The translations under genes were made by a program, and so were the position numbers. Positions 12,655 to 24,755 of a stretch of DNA of 64,000 bases are shown here, in pieces; position 1 is the stretch's first letter; each line of letters begins with the position of its first letter. Location: positions 1,386,485 to 1,450,484 of the forward strand of contig NW_015622542.1 in the NCBI RefSeq assembly GCF_000835495.1. Reading direction: 5' to 3'. This DNA is from Cladophialophora immunda (Eukaryota; Ascomycota; Eurotiomycetes; Chaetothyriales; Herpotrichiellaceae). The notes below the pieces were generated by a model. The model was not told the origin of the DNA, ran no database searches, and saw nothing but the letters and a program-made list of their open reading frames with translations.

Positions 12655-13797
12655 TCAGAAAAGTTGAGTGACACGAAGATCTGATTTCACAAAGTCAATC
12701 TCACCCGCAAACATGGCACGGTCCCGGTGAACGGTGTGAGGATGATGAGGCGTGAACCAGTCCAAGTTGACATCACCGTGAAAGACCACTCTGCGCTGGT
12801 CAGGACTCACGTCCATACTTCCAGGGGCGTAAAGTTTTGTGCCGGACACGACATCGCCAGTCTGGAGTAGCGTGTGGTCCTTGGAGGTCTGCTGCTTCAT
12901 CTTAAGGGCGTCCCAGTCACAGCCTAGTATACCAGTATGCGTGTCGACGCCGACCCTGCAGCTGACATAGTCGATACGATATTGCATACTGGTGAAACAC
13001 TTGGCGTTATAGAGGAGATAGTAGGTTGAGTTGCGGTAGACCATACATGGCCGTTCGACGTTGGGGCCGTCTTCTTTGAAACTGTTGGCGTTTGAGAACA
13101 GGTAGACAGGCTTGCCGATTGGTGTGACAAGGTCTTGAGGGTCCATCAGTTGAAGATATAGCGGGGTAGGCACCACAGGGGTCTGGGTATTCCCACAGGC
13201 ACCGCCATGTCCAATTGCGTTGCCATCCGTTTTGTAGACGAGGTAATTCTCATTGTTGATGGGATCGGTGAAGAGATTTGGATCGATGTTGCCGCCCCGA
13301 GGCAAATCGCAGACGATGGGATCGTCGAGAGGAGTGTAAGGCCCCGTCACGTTCGGAGAGGTGGCAGCACCAATGCAGTGCTTCCGTGGATGTGTCCGCC
13401 CTACGGCCGCAAAGTACATGACCCACGATCCATCAGGACGTTGATTCACGTCCGGAGCCCAGACACCAGCATGCGGAGACCGACGTGCCCAAGCGGGCGT
13501 CGTGGGTAGCGCATCGTAGCCTTCATGCAGCTTCCAGGTCGAAAAGTCCGGTGAGGAGGCGAGCTGGACGTTGATCTTTCCGGTCTGGGTGCTGAAGGCG
13601 TACCAAGTCTCGGAGCCACTGCTGGTGTCCAGAGCGAGGCCCGGGTCAGGAAAGTTGGAAGAGACTGCAGGACCAACCGCCGCAGCGGACACCGAAGCGC
13701 GGAAGGATTGTGACGACGAGTGCGATTGGAGCGAGGCAAGGAGGGTCAGGCACACCGCGAAGCTGCTGATGGCATTCTGGATCAGAGGGGGCAGCAT
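12655..13797 (-). CDS. Secreted glycoside hydrolase family 43
   Basis: Single exon, 380 residues when started at the ATG at 13797, which opens a hydrophobic signal peptide (MLPPLIQNAISSFAVCLTLL). The three acidic residues expected of GH43 five-bladed propellers are visible: Asp51 in NFPDPG (general base), Asp172 in NIDPNLF (pKa modulator) and Glu248 in NVERP (general acid). GVWAPDV near residue 111 is the usual blade-2 motif. Family members cleave arabinose-, xylose- or galactose-containing plant polysaccharides; the exact substrate cannot be read here. A longer in-frame start at 13878 would add 27 polar residues before the signal peptide and is less likely. It lacks a carbohydrate-binding module. 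Likely a secreted enzyme of plant biomass breakdown. Confidence 0.88.
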   Translation of the reverse strand: MLPPLIQNAISSFAVCLTLLASLQSHSSSQSFRASVSAAAVGPAVSSNFPDPGLALDTSSGSETWYAFSTQTGKINVQLASSPDFSTWKLHEGYDALPTTPAWARRSPHAGVWAPDVNQRPDGSWVMYFAAVGRTHPRKHCIGAATSPNVTGPYTPLDDPIVCDLPRGGNIDPNLFTDPINNENYLVYKTDGNAIGHGGACGNTQTPVVPTPLYLQLMDPQDLVTPIGKPVYLFSNANSFKEDGPNVERPCMVYRNSTYYLLYNAKCFTSMQYRIDYVSCRVGVDTHTGILGCDWDALKMKQQTSKDHTLLQTGDVVSGTKLYAPGSMDVSPDQRRVVFHGDVNLDWFTPHHPHTVHRDRAMFAGEIDFVKSDLRVTQLF

Positions 13798-16513
13798 GGC
13801 GGAACGGGAACTTGTGGAGGTGACAACGATGATTGGGTCCGAGCGCGACGAGGCGCGCAAGAGGCGTTGATCACGCAAGAGACAAAATTCCCAAGATGGT
13901 TGGCCCGTTACGATAACTTTGCAGATAGGATATGCATAGTCCGATGGATAGATACGAGGCTTCGCTTGCTGGCTCGGCGGATAAGGTACGAGGTGGTGGT
14001 TAGGTCGAGGGGAGGGAGAGGTGTTTTGTTAGTCGACGGGCCTGAACATGACCTTATAGGAAGGTATCGAAGTACGTAATTGGTCTAATTATAGGGGGAA
14101 GGAAAAGAAAAAAGGATTGCGTACGAGGCACCGAGTACGTATGTGTGAATGAACGACAGCGAGAGTGGTGGAAGAGTGGATGGAAGCGTGGAAATATGGA
14201 AGCATGGAAGCCATGGGCACTGGGGAAAAATTCGCTCGCATGGCCGTAGGCAGCCGGAGAGGGCGCAGTTTGGTTCTTCTGGTGGTAGCGAGTAGGGAGT
14301 GACAGCAGCGACAGCAGCAGCAAGGAGTGGCAGCGGTAACCTCAGACTGCACTTCTCTCTCACTCATCATCCCTCACTTCTCACTTCTCACGTCTCGCTT
14401 CTCACCTCGCACCTCCGGCTCACCCGTGGTGCCGTTACTTTGCAAGACAATCCTTACTCCCCTTATTCGTACTGACGTAACTGCGCAGGTGGCATGTTCT
14501 GAAACCGCCAGAAGCCCCAGAACCTCCTCTTCCACCACTACCACGTGTGAGAATCAACGATTTCCCGCAAGCCATCGGGGCCCATCGCCCGCCCATCATC
14601 AGCCATTGCTGTCATTGCAGTCACCAGCCTCCCAACTCTCCGCGGGCCTAGCTGAGATCTCCCAATAATCCTCCCCCGGCCTCCTCCCTGCATCCCAGCC
14701 TCTCTCACCGTCCTCGCATCGAGACCCTCATAACGTCCGAACAAGAATCACGCATCTTGCATCATGACGATCGCATGCTCCAGGCCAGAAAGAGCGAGGA
14801 CCACTAGACCAACGACGCGTCCAAGAGGGTCTGTTTGTCTGTTTGTCTCAATCTAGAGAGATCCAGAGGGGAATGGTTGGCCCAGTGAGCACCTGGTGCC
14901 ACCGTCTGCTAGGCGAACCGACAAGCCCACAAAGGTTTTTTAACCTTCTTTTTCCTGCTTCTCGGCTGTTCTTTTTCCTCATGGGTGGTGGTACTTCCCG
15001 CACTCCGGGCTGCCTTGTTTCTGTTCCTGGAGCCCATCTTTTCGCACGAACAAAACACCAAACCCACTAACCGGATGTGATTATTTTTAGGTCATCTCTC
15101 TCTCACATGCTCTGTGGGTGCCTGGTGGCCCGGCTTGGGGATTCCAATCCACCCACACCCAACGCAGAGCGGTCCGAGCACGGCTGTACCTGACTTGGCC
15201 AATACCCTGCTGCATGCAAGCTTTTTTGGAACAGTTCCAGCCTTTTGCCTGCTCCCAAGAACGCTTCTCCTTGCCACCTGTTTTAAGGGATTGCTCACAT
15301 ATTCCCAAAGGAATTGAAGAGATGGACCCCAATAGAATCCATCCCGTTCTTCCTACGAGCGTTAGGCCGCTTATTCTTGGAGCGAGCTGGGTTCGTACGG
15401 TGCGTCAGTCCACGGCTCACGAGTTGGTCCCCTGGATTGCTCCAAGTGGTCTGTCTCCTCGGCCGGACCGCCAGAAAAGATCCTCAGGCTATGCGGAAGA
15501 CGAAAAACAAAAAAGACAGCCCAAAAACCACCCAAAAGTGGGATGGCGGGCGCAGCACCAGCTGAAGATAAACCAGCTTCTAGCCCCCGATACTTAACGG
15601 CGCTAAGCAAGCATGGTCACCTCCTAGCCTGTATGGCGGTGGAGCGCCTGCTTCTCAATGCGGCCTCCGTCACGTAACAGGGCACAAACCACATCGCAGG
15701 CCCAGTGACACCTGGGGGTTGTGGGACCCTGTGGCCTTGTGGCAGCTGGGGTTCAGCCACCGCGCATGGATCACACGGTCGCATCTGATTGAATTGCCTC
15801 TCAAACGGTCCCCTCTTTGATGCATAAGCTTGGCTGGATCCCTGCCGCCGCCAACTGACAGGTTATGGCCGGGTTGGGTGCTCCCTGTCCGCAATCTCAG
15901 CCAAATGAGCTCGCCTGATGGCATCGTTTACTGGTCCCCCCTTGGACCTGACAGGCTCTGGAGTGACCGACTCTGTGACCATTGGCTGCTCATGCAGTAA
16001 TTGTCCGCTCGTGTATGCACCTCACGACGCACCTGCACTCCAAGAGGCAGTCGCCGAAGCTGACATCTTACTCTAGCATTGAGGCTGTCACCACCCAATA
16101 GCGCCTGGGGCTGGGGGATGTTTGTTGATAATTGGGGAGAGGCTGATGGGGCTCCATCCGAGTGGATAGAGAGGATCCAACTATCGTCAATCCGGTAAGC
16201 GTCCATGGCTGAAAAGGCACCAGGAGGCTCTTGCGCCCCCCAAAACACCAAAACTTTGTCGAGGCCGTATCTGTTCCAGGATGGCTGGCAGGCTGGTCCT
16301 TCCAATCTGCAGCCACCTCGGGGAAATCAGCCATGCTGGTGGGATGGATGCTTGGTGGTGCTTGCGATGGCTTGTTCGTTCATAAGACTTCTTCTTTTTC
16401 CCTTGGGCTTCGTCTCTTCTCGCTTGTCCTCTTTGTTCTACCAACCCCTCCTCGTACTATATAGTTGTCCAGCCTCAGTCTCTCTTTCTTTGCCCTCTTG
16501 TCTATACGTAATT
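13798..16513. other. 2.7 kb divergent upstream region
   Basis: This is the shared upstream region of the GH43 and multicopper oxidase genes, which point away from each other. Frames inside are short and unstructured. The last 130 bases before 16514 are strongly pyrimidine-rich and contain a TATATA box. I see no RNA gene. Confidence 0.45.
16458..16463 (+). promoter_or_regulatory. TATA box of the multicopper oxidase gene
   Basis: TATATA lies 51 bases before the ATG at 16514, directly after a long CT-rich tract. This arrangement is common in well-expressed fungal genes. The assignment is inference from position. Confidence 0.5.
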
Positions 16514-18544
16514 ATGGCGTTCTCACGCCTCCTCAAGGCTGTCGCCGCCCTCACACTCGTTTCCTCCATTCAGTCAGTCGCCGCCGACGGTGGCTCCAGC
16601 AGCTCCGTCTGCGCATCTTCGTCCAAATGCATTCCCTTCACTGTTGACCTCACTTGGGCTCCGACCGACCCGAGCAAAGGCATCTCCCGAAATGCCATCC
16701 TCACCAACGGCTCCCTGCCCGGTCCTCCCTTGAAGATGAAGGTTGGGGACTGCGTGGACTTTGTCGTCTACAACAACATGCCCAATGCCACGGGCATCCA
16801 CTTCCACGGTATCCGTCAAAATGGGACACCGTGGGCGGACGGTGTGCCGGGCGTCAGCCAATATTCCATTCAACCAGGAACAAGCTACATGTACCAATGG
16901 ACTGCGGTCGAGTCTGGCAACTACTTCTACCATGCTCACTACAAGGGACAAATGATGGACGGTCTCTATGGTGCCATTGTCATTGCTCCCGCCGATGATG
17001 CCGAGACGCCCTTCAGCCAGATCAGCAGCACCCAGTCTGACATCGATGCCATGACCAAGGCTGCGCTCGACGTTGAGCCTGTCTTCGTCACCGACTGGAA
17101 CCGATACACTTTCGACGAGTTCTTCGAGGTTGAGCAGACCGCCAACGTCGACTGGGCCTGCAGTGACTCCATCACGTTGAACGGTTTCGGCTCGCAATAC
17201 TGCCCGTCAGTTGCCGACCTCACTGCCTCTGCTGCGCCTCAAGAACCCCAGGTTCTGAACGGCTCTTCTTTGACCGCAAAGGGCTGCGTTCCTCCCAACA
17301 ACGCTGCGATTCAAGGTGGCCAGTACCTGGCACTCCAGAACCTTGCCGCCCTGCCCGCTGATGCCTATGACACCTGCATTGGATATGGTGGCTCTAACTT
17401 CACGTATTCCGTCGACCCCAGCGATGGGTGGGCTGCTTTGTCCTTCATCAGCCCTGCTGGTGTTGCGCTGGTTAAAATCACCATTGACAGCCACAAGTTG
17501 TACGTTTATGAGATCAACGGCAACTTCATCGTTCCTCAGGTCGTCGACCAGTTCAGTCTCAGCAACGGTGATCGTGTCTCCTTCTTTGTCAAGCTGGACC
17601 AGACCCCAGGTGACTACACCATCCGTGTTGCCAACGAGGGTATCAACCAGGTCATCTCGGGCTTTGGTGTCCTGTCGTACAAGGGTGGCAACAACGCACC
17701 CGCGGGAGTGTCCGTCATGAACTATGGTGGTCAGAACACTTCTGCCATCGTTCCCCTGAACAACGCTCTCGCCGCTCCTTACCCCGCAAACACTCCAGCA
17801 CCCAGCGCTGATGTCAGCTTCATCCTGGATATCCAGAAGTCTCCAGTTCAGCCTACTGAGGCGTGGGCCTGGACACTCTCGGGTACCGACTCGTACAACA
17901 TGACCAGTGATGATGATACGCCCCCTCTTCTGTTCCAGAGCCCATCAAGCATTCCCACCAGCGACCTGATCTTGGAAACCCAGTCCGGCCAGTGGGTTGA
18001 TTTGATCATCAAGGTTTCCGGCCCTGTTGCTGAGCCGCATCCCATTCACAAGCACGCCAACAAATTCTACGCGATCGGCTCTGGGGTCGGCGACTTCAAC
18101 TTTACCAACGTCGCAGATGCCATCACTGCAGGCTACCCGTTCAACCTGGTCAACCCTCCCTACGTTGACGGCTTCACCAGCACTCCTGCTGAGGGCAACA
18201 ATACCTGGATGGTCTTCCGCTACCAGGTCAACACTCCTGGTGCTTGGCTTCTCCACTGCCACGTTCAGTCGCATTTCTCTGGCGGTATGGCCGTGGCCAT
18301 CCTCGATGCTATTGACCAGTTCCCTACCGTCCCCTCGGACGTTGGCAAGGTCTGCCCTGGCTCCGGCACCAGCACCTCCTCCGGCAACAGCACCTCGTCA
18401 GGCTCGGGCACCCAGGTACAGAACGAGGGTTCCAGCACCACCAGCAGTGTTTCTACATCATCCTTCACCGGTGCGGCATCATCAGTGATGGTGTCATCAG
18501 GCACCGCCGCACTTGGTCTTCTTGCGCTCGCTTTTGCTCTGTGA
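16514..18544 (+). CDS. GPI-type multicopper oxidase (laccase-like)
   Basis: Single exon, 676 residues. The ATG at 16514 opens a signal peptide (MAFSRLLKAVAALTLVSSIQ). All copper-binding motifs are present: HFHG (96-99), HAH (140-142), HPIHKH (509-514) and HCHVQSH (581-587) followed by axial-position Met592. Three cupredoxin domains fill about residues 40-610. A Ser/Thr/Gly-rich stalk (about 615-655) and a hydrophobic end (TAALGLLALAFAL) suggest GPI anchoring to the cell surface. Family members oxidise phenols, metal ions or ascorbate while reducing oxygen to water. The sequence resembles fungal surface laccase or ferroxidase-like enzymes; substrate cannot be decided. Codons are rich in C-ending triplets, as in highly expressed fungal genes. 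A longer in-frame start at 16205 would destroy the signal peptide. Confidence 0.92.
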   Translation: MAFSRLLKAVAALTLVSSIQSVAADGGSSSSVCASSSKCIPFTVDLTWAPTDPSKGISRNAILTNGSLPGPPLKMKVGDCVDFVVYNNMPNATGIHFHGIRQNGTPWADGVPGVSQYSIQPGTSYMYQWTAVESGNYFYHAHYKGQMMDGLYGAIVIAPADDAETPFSQISSTQSDIDAMTKAALDVEPVFVTDWNRYTFDEFFEVEQTANVDWACSDSITLNGFGSQYCPSVADLTASAAPQEPQVLNGSSLTAKGCVPPNNAAIQGGQYLALQNLAALPADAYDTCIGYGGSNFTYSVDPSDGWAALSFISPAGVALVKITIDSHKLYVYEINGNFIVPQVVDQFSLSNGDRVSFFVKLDQTPGDYTIRVANEGINQVISGFGVLSYKGGNNAPAGVSVMNYGGQNTSAIVPLNNALAAPYPANTPAPSADVSFILDIQKSPVQPTEAWAWTLSGTDSYNMTSDDDTPPLLFQSPSSIPTSDLILETQSGQWVDLIIKVSGPVAEPHPIHKHANKFYAIGSGVGDFNFTNVADAITAGYPFNLVNPPYVDGFTSTPAEGNNTWMVFRYQVNTPGAWLLHCHVQSHFSGGMAVAILDAIDQFPTVPSDVGKVCPGSGTSTSSGNSTSSGSGTQVQNEGSSTTSSVSTSSFTGAASSVMVSSGTAALGLLALAFAL

Positions 18545-21500
18545 ATGTTTTTGAAGCAAATAGTCTTGTAATGAGTTTCCTTTTATTTTTTTTGTGTCTA
18601 GCATTTGTTTCACGGGGATATAGTGTGCAATACAAAATGTCATTTGGAAAAGCAGAGCCCGCAGCACATAACGAAAGAATCATGGATTATTGGTCCTCGG
18701 AAAGACGGCCTTGTTGAAGCATATGGAACGGCGTGACAGACGAGAAATCGCATCCAATCATCATGTATGTACGCAGCAATCTGATCGCTTAGTAGATTGG
18801 ACAATACACTCCCCCTAGTCTTGGAGCAAAGGGAAGATTGAACTATTCCAGATGCCTTTTCGTGACTCCTGCTCGTGTGCCTCGTTTCGCCTAACGGTTT
18901 ACCTCCGCGCTGCCCACAGTAGTCTGCCTCACTAGCACCAGCCCAACGGGAGCCAAACGGTTCTCGGAAATTTGGCGCAGGGGTAGACGAGGTTCCCCCT
19001 GAGATGAGGAGGATCTGGCGCGAGGATCTGGCGAGCGCGGGATCAAGTTACCGTTTGCGCGCACCTTACTGAGATCAGGAAGACTTCTCCCACACTTCAT
19101 TTACCAGTCGAGAGCCGTCCAGCACCCTGTTCGCACTACCAACGTGCTTAATTAGTCCGGCGACTCGTCGAGCTTGCCTTGCGTCACACCTGTTAGGCGC
19201 GAACATGTCCATCACCTCGTCGTGGTCAAATTGCGTCTTCCCGCCAGGCTGTTGGCCACCCAATCGCCCCCTTGTCGAAGGGCTCTGAAGCCCACCCAGG
19301 TCAATCTTCCATCTTCGCATCGTCTGGAACTCAGTCGTGGACAGCGTTGCGTCCGATCCCTCACTAGCCCCAGACTTGAGCTCCCTGCTATTTAGCTAGG
19401 CCAGCTCGGTCGACAACGCTTTTTTGGCTGGGAAAAGGTTTGGAAAACCCACCTCTGGCCATTTTCATTGCGATCAGCGCCCGCCTGGGAAGATTGCAAG
19501 ATTGCAGGAGTGCCACAGATCAAACCTCTGGTTCGTTCTTTTTGCGGGACAAAGCTGGGGAAAAGCCAAGCACCTCCGTCGACGACAGGCAAAACACCCG
19601 GCCTGTTGCACCGTTCCATGGACCCAAGTTCCAAGTGCTCGTATACACCCACGAGTATTACTCGCGCAATCTGCCGGGTACGAGAATGGAGGTGGTCCCG
19701 CAAGAATCATGGTTTGATGAGCTGGAGATCTGGCTCGAACCGGCGCGCGCGTGCAGGGGGTGGTTTGGTTTCCCGCAATCTTGGAAGAGGGTGTTGACCT
19801 GCAAATTGCTCTATACCTTAGGTACCTTGGCACGAGGCATGAGGCACGAGGCAGGAGGCACACTCCGTATACGGGTGAGGTACGAGGACCACATTCCGAG
19901 ATTTGTGTTGTTTGTTTTTGTTTTGTACTCCATCTCCCCGTTGTCGAGCCTGACGAATAGGTCGTATTTTGCTAGTTATATCCACCTCTAAAGCTGTACC
20001 GTGTGCTGATGATACCAGTAGCGTTGGAGAAAGCGTTGATCTGCATGCCTCCAAACTATCAACTGTTGACAAGATCTGAAAAAAAGTCTATCCGCCACAA
20101 CAATGCGCTCGTGTTCAACGGTGCGGATGACTCTTCCTGGAAATCCCCGAACATGAAAGAAAATAACTCTGGTTGTCCCGGGCGACATGTGTTTTTCGTG
20201 ACACATAGGAAGAGAAGGGTATTGTTTGTATCTTCCATGGCCGTGATATGTTATTTCGATGTTTCTTTTTTTGCCTTTTCCATTCGGTCGGCCGAGATTG
20301 GCTCCTTGAGTCTCCTCAATTTCGACATTACTAGCTTGCTTCTGTACGTCTGTGAGAGCAGCTGACCACATCAATCAATCAATCAACCTCATCAAGTATA
20401 CCTAGGTTCGGGTAAGTTCTGATATCCAATCTGGACGTCGAGGAACTCTTTTCTGCGGAAGCTATCGCTTGGTTATTGCATATCTGGGGTTGGGTGGCTT
20501 TCAGTCATGATTGCTCGCTGCTGCAATCTCCCATCAATCGATGCTGGAGCGCTTGGAAGCTTCTCGGATTCCAGGGAGCGGCCCTGATGCAGAGTTGGAG
20601 GCTTCTCTCCTCTTACATTCGCCGTCCTTACACTCTCCCATGGGTTTACCTCTTCCTCCCGAATATGCTATGTTTGCGGATCGGTTTGAGGATGAATTCC
20701 TCTAAGAGTGACTTGCTTTGGGCGCCGAGATCTTGCAGTCCCTTGGACCAATGCCCTCCGAGAACAAAAATCCATGACGTGCGGGAAGACAAGGCGAAGA
20801 TCGAGCTACAGGATCCAGCTCAAGGTTGGTGGACGAGAGTCCTAGTGATCGAGATCATTGCTGTTGGTGATTTTGCTTCCAAACCTCATCGCAGACGCTC
20901 GTCTCTTGTTATGTCCCTGAGCTTGAAGCCGTTAGATCTGTTGCGCAGATCGTTACGGTAGAACTAGGAAGGACGTGGACAATAGGTGACAGGGGTAATG
21001 TCTGCTCACTGGCGTTGGGTCTTGGTTGTCCGCTCACTCTCACACCTCTTCCGTGGACAGCCACAAAGAGATCCAGGCATATGATGGGCAGAATGCGTTC
21101 CATCGCCTCCAATTCGAGATTACGGATGCATGTACGCTGGAACCGCGTTCACGTCCATCACCGACCAGCAGCACATGCTGTACCACAAAGCTGCCCTCTG
21201 CAGAAAACTGACAGAGCGCCATCTCTGGTCTCTTGGCACCAAAGAGAAGCAACGAGAATGTGAACTCCCGGCGCTGCTGAGGCGGAATACAACCCTGCTG
21301 GCGCTCGGCAGAAATATTCGGAGTGGGAAAAGGATGAATAGATATCGGATAGAACAAATTTGAATGGCCTTCAATGGTAAGGCAGCCACGCAGTATTTCA
21401 CACAGGTTTGGTCTGCAAGAATCGCCTCGAATATGATCTGGTAGTCCAGCTACCGGCCCAATGAGTGCATGGCGTCAGTTTCCTTTCGAACCTCAGTGCT

Positions 21501-21713
21501 TCTCATCATCCTGGTGTCCTCCTTCCTTCGTATCCCCGTACCCTCGTACCCTCCAAGCTCATCCACTCACTGCCCAACAAAGCGCCCCCTGACACCGACG
21601 ATACAGACACTTCTTACCGACTCTGTCACCAATGTTGGCGCAGTTCTGGACCCGTGGCTCCTCGACACCGCCATCTGCACCCCCCTCTCGACCTCTCTTT
21701 ATCATCTCAGCCA
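18545..21713. other. 3.2 kb without a convincing gene
   Basis: Short frames occur on both strands (for example plus 20476-20961 and 20003-20365), but none shows a domain or good splice chain. Small tandem repeats are present: a GAGGCAN-type heptamer run at about 19829-19861 and a short ATCA run near 20372. I see no RNA gene. A short frame at 20511-20705 (64 codons, ending FADRFEDEFL) is a weak small-protein candidate. Confidence 0.35.
19829..19861. repeat. Short heptamer tandem repeat
   Basis: Imperfect copies of GAGGCAN are arrayed four to five times in intergenic DNA. No gene is affected. Confidence 0.6.
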
Positions 21714-22950
21714 TCAGAAGTGGAGAGTAAGATCCATCTCCCCACTACAACCGCTGGCATTACACGTGCCCTTGATGGTCAAGTCCCAATTGGCCTTGCG
21801 CTTCTCGAAGCCGGCACTGTCACCAGCCAGTATGGCGCGGGGGATCTTGTGCTTTGGATACCGCCCGGTGTCGTCCAGGTTGGGGAACTCGGGCGTCTGC
21901 GGCGTCGGGTCGCGCTTCTTCTCCGCGAAGGGCAAATCCCCGGCTGGGATGGGGTCGCAGGACAGAGAGCCCAGTGGGCACGGGCTGCCATCATCGGCGG
22001 CGGTTTGAAGTGGGATTCTGGGCTCTGCGGCGCGCTTCCACACGTCGCCGATGGGAGGAGGGCAGTCCGGGCCGTGCGTGCAGGGGAAGGGGTCGAGGGG
22101 TGGTAGTGGCTCTGGGTCGCGTTTGGCAACGGCCTCGCAGACGACACCTTGAGGGCAAGGGTCGATAATGGGAGGGCCCATGGGCTGGACCCCGGACGAG
22201 GCCCCGCGTTTCTCGGGGTCGAATATCGGAGGACAGTCTGTCTCGCCTGGCTGGCAGGCCGGCCAGGGTTTGATGGGCCGCTCGGGCGTGCGCTTGGCCT
22301 TGAGCACATATCTGGGAGAGAGAGGCCCGCCGTCCGGAATCGTGGGACCGGGGGTCGGACGGACGTTGAAGGCGCGTTTGGCCTTGATCTTCGCCGGTTG
22401 GGATCCCTCAACATGCGTCTCGAACTCGCCTCCCGGCCCAAAGGGATTGAAAGGCGGCGGTGTACTGCCGTGAGGTGCTTCCCGCTTGGAGTTACCTGAA
22501 GCTGAAGCCGAAGCCGTAGCGGCCGCTGCAACGATGGTGGTCGGGCCGCCTGTCCGAGCGTCGATGGTCTCGCAGAGGAACTGTGGATCTATCGAGAAGT
22601 CCAGCACATGTGTTAGTGATTGTCATTGCTGGACAAGAAGATTGAGGACATTCAGACGGCGTTCTGCACCTGCCTACTCATCCTGAGCGAGATACAGTGT
22701 TTCTGAAGGAGGAGAACGGATGGTCCTCTTGATAAGTGCATGGCTTACCACAAGTGGAGTCGCAGCCGGTAATGGAAGCATCTCCCAAGGCTTCCAGCGT
22801 GCACAGGTTCCAGCACCCGCACTGGACTTCCAAGTGCAATGGCACGACGTCGGAAGCATCGTCCGTCGTGGTCTGAGGAGAGGGAAGAGCCACAACGACC
22901 ACGGCAGAAGCTGCCAGCACGGCAACGATGGTGGACTTGAGAGCAGGCAT
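21714..22950 (-). CDS. Secreted precursor with eight kexin (Lys-Arg) sites and repeated two-Cys segments
   Basis: Two exons (22749-22950 and 21714-22588) joined in phase 1 across a 160-nt intron (GTAAGC, branch CACTAAC, GATAG) give 358 residues. A signal peptide (MPALKSTIVAVLAASAVVVV) precedes a Cys-rich head, residues 44-73, with six Cys (CGC, NLC, GC, STC, FLC). Lys-Arg ends at residues 103, 139, 167, 195, 224, 253, 293 and 331, so spacing is 36, 28, 28, 29, 29, 40 and 38. Four successive segments each carry a Cys pair: C179/C186, C212/C218, C237/C243 and C271/C278, set in Pro-rich sequence such as PFPCTHGPDCPPP. A last pair sits at C343/C348. This matches the general design of Kex2-processed repeat proteins, which release several secreted peptides. 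The segments are diverged rather than identical. No known peptide family is recognised. Confidence 0.75.
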
Positions 22951-24755
22951 GGCTGCTGGCGTCAGGGCGGACGATATGAATGTGGAGGGGAAATGAATGA
23001 ATAAGTGACCGAATTGATGGATCGTGTCTTGGGTGAGTGTGTGTGCGCGTTTTCTAAACCGTTGGTAAACCCCTGGCTTTGAATGGATTTTCATTCCCTG
23101 AGTATGGTTCTCTTTCGTGAGAGGCAATTCCAGAGATATTTATACCTCGAAGTAATTGTCCTCATGGCCAGCAACGACCTCCCTACCTCCCTTTCTCCCT
23201 TGAACATAACCTCCAACTTCGTCTCTCTGTCTGGGTCCGCCTTGTCGATAAATTAAATGTGTGTGAAGGGGGGATTAAAGCGGTCACCGCCGACGAGTGA
23301 ACTGACAATAGACAATGATAGATGTCCTTCTCTGGGTCGGGAAGTGTCTCACCACCGACCGCGCGAGTCTGGCCTTCAGCCGGTAGTCCATGCCGGCGAG
23401 AGAAGTTGCAGAACGGCTTGACACATCTCTTCTGGAAGGGGGAGGGCTGTTCAAGAATGGCGAACCATACGACAACGATAACATCGAGACACGCCGACGT
23501 CGGGACGGCAGAGGCTGAAACGGATCGGGGGGGCAGCGTGCCGTCGTCGGCGTCGGCGGCATTGGGACAGGGAGCAAGAAACCACCTCAAAACGTTCAAA
23601 AAGTCCTCTGAAAGTCTCCTCGCCTGTCCCCTGTGCTTGAGGACAACGCACAGCTCAACACGAGCTGGATAGCCTTGGCCACACGTCCTGGCCCACTGAT
23701 TGGGTAGGGGCCAGTCGAGAAGCTCGGACAAGCACAAGGCAACAACGGGAGTTTAGGTTCAGCCTCGCGTGTTCAGGGAGAGGCAACTGACGGGAACTTT
23801 TGGGTCTTTGGGGGGGAAAGGGTGCTGAAACGTTCCTCTCACTGGCAAGAAAAGGTTCGCGTCTCTAGCTTCTTCACCAGCCATGCACTCACTGTCCTTT
23901 GACGGTAGGAGACGTGGGTGATACGGTTGGGGGCCATTTGTCCTCCCATGTTGAATACGACGCGAGAGGGCGGAGGGCGACTCTGGCGATCAGTGGTCCG
24001 GTGCGTTCTCGACTCTGAGTGCATCGAACTATGCTGGTGCCATGGGATCTCCTGGTGGTCTTCGTCACTGCTAGAGTTGCCGGTAGAGGAGGGAGAAGGA
24101 TGGCTCTCAGCCTCATGCGTCGACGGTTCGATGAAGAGTCGTTCAAATTCCGTTCTTTGGACGTTGGCATGACCGCCTAGAGTGCGACTCAAAAGTGGCG
24201 AATAGGCCCAAAACAGAACGATGCGCTGGCAGACAGTAATGTGCCTTGTGGACGGCGAAGTACATCAAAGAGGTACCAGAAAAGGGGGGTTCATGATGGG
24301 TAGCCTCGTGCATGACGCTTTGGGCAAGTGAGTCTCCGCATCCCCCGCCTTGCCCCCCTCTCGCCAATCCGGGGACAGATCGGTCGCCTACCCCTCTCCA
24401 TTTCTGTATAACGGAAATGCGGACAGGGAAGCTCGAAGGCACTCCAACGACTAAATTCACTTCCGACGACGGTCTCTTCTGTCTGTGCGCGCCCATCTGA
24501 CGAAACACGATGGCAGCCCTCCGGACTTGAGCCGGAACTGGCAAAAGCTTATATCCGACAAACAGTGGAAAACGGGGCCTATGTGTGAGAAAACTGTAGT
24601 CAGATTCCTGAATTGCTGACGACACTGTATTGGGTCCGTCATATGAGAGTCTGAATATAAAACTCCAGAACGAAGACGACTTCAGGTTCGGAAAAGGAGG
24701 CAAGCATCAGTTTCCAAGACCACTTAAAAGGCCAGTACATCGGTCCTTGATCAGT
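22951..24755. other. 1.8 kb intergenic with one weak candidate
   Basis: This is the divergent upstream region of the kexin-site precursor (minus) and the aldehyde dehydrogenase (plus). A minus-strand frame at 23839-24192 (117 codons, with MGGQMAPNRITHVSYRQRT near its end, followed by a GTGAGT donor) might be an exon of a small gene, but it lacks an upstream ATG and a recognisable partner exon. Nothing else is seen. Confidence 0.35.
23137..23144 (-). promoter_or_regulatory. Probable TATA box of the kexin-site precursor
   Basis: On the minus strand the sequence reads TATAAATA, 187 bases before the ATG at 22950. Position and sequence fit a fungal TATA box with a 5' leader of about 150 bases. 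Inference only. Confidence 0.4.

Noticed and set aside
15118..15597. Plus-strand frame of 159 codons upstream of the oxidase
   Set aside because: Unstructured translation, no splice signals, and another frame is open over the same bases.
16574..17197. Long minus-strand frame of 207 codons inside the multicopper oxidase gene
   Set aside because: It is antisense to a well-supported enzyme with strong codon bias; the translation is Val/Gly-rich without a domain, as expected of a shadow.
23839..24192. Possible small gene ending in MGGQMAPNRITHVSYRQRT
   Set aside because: A donor follows, but no partner exon or upstream ATG was found; kept only as a note in the intergenic entry.
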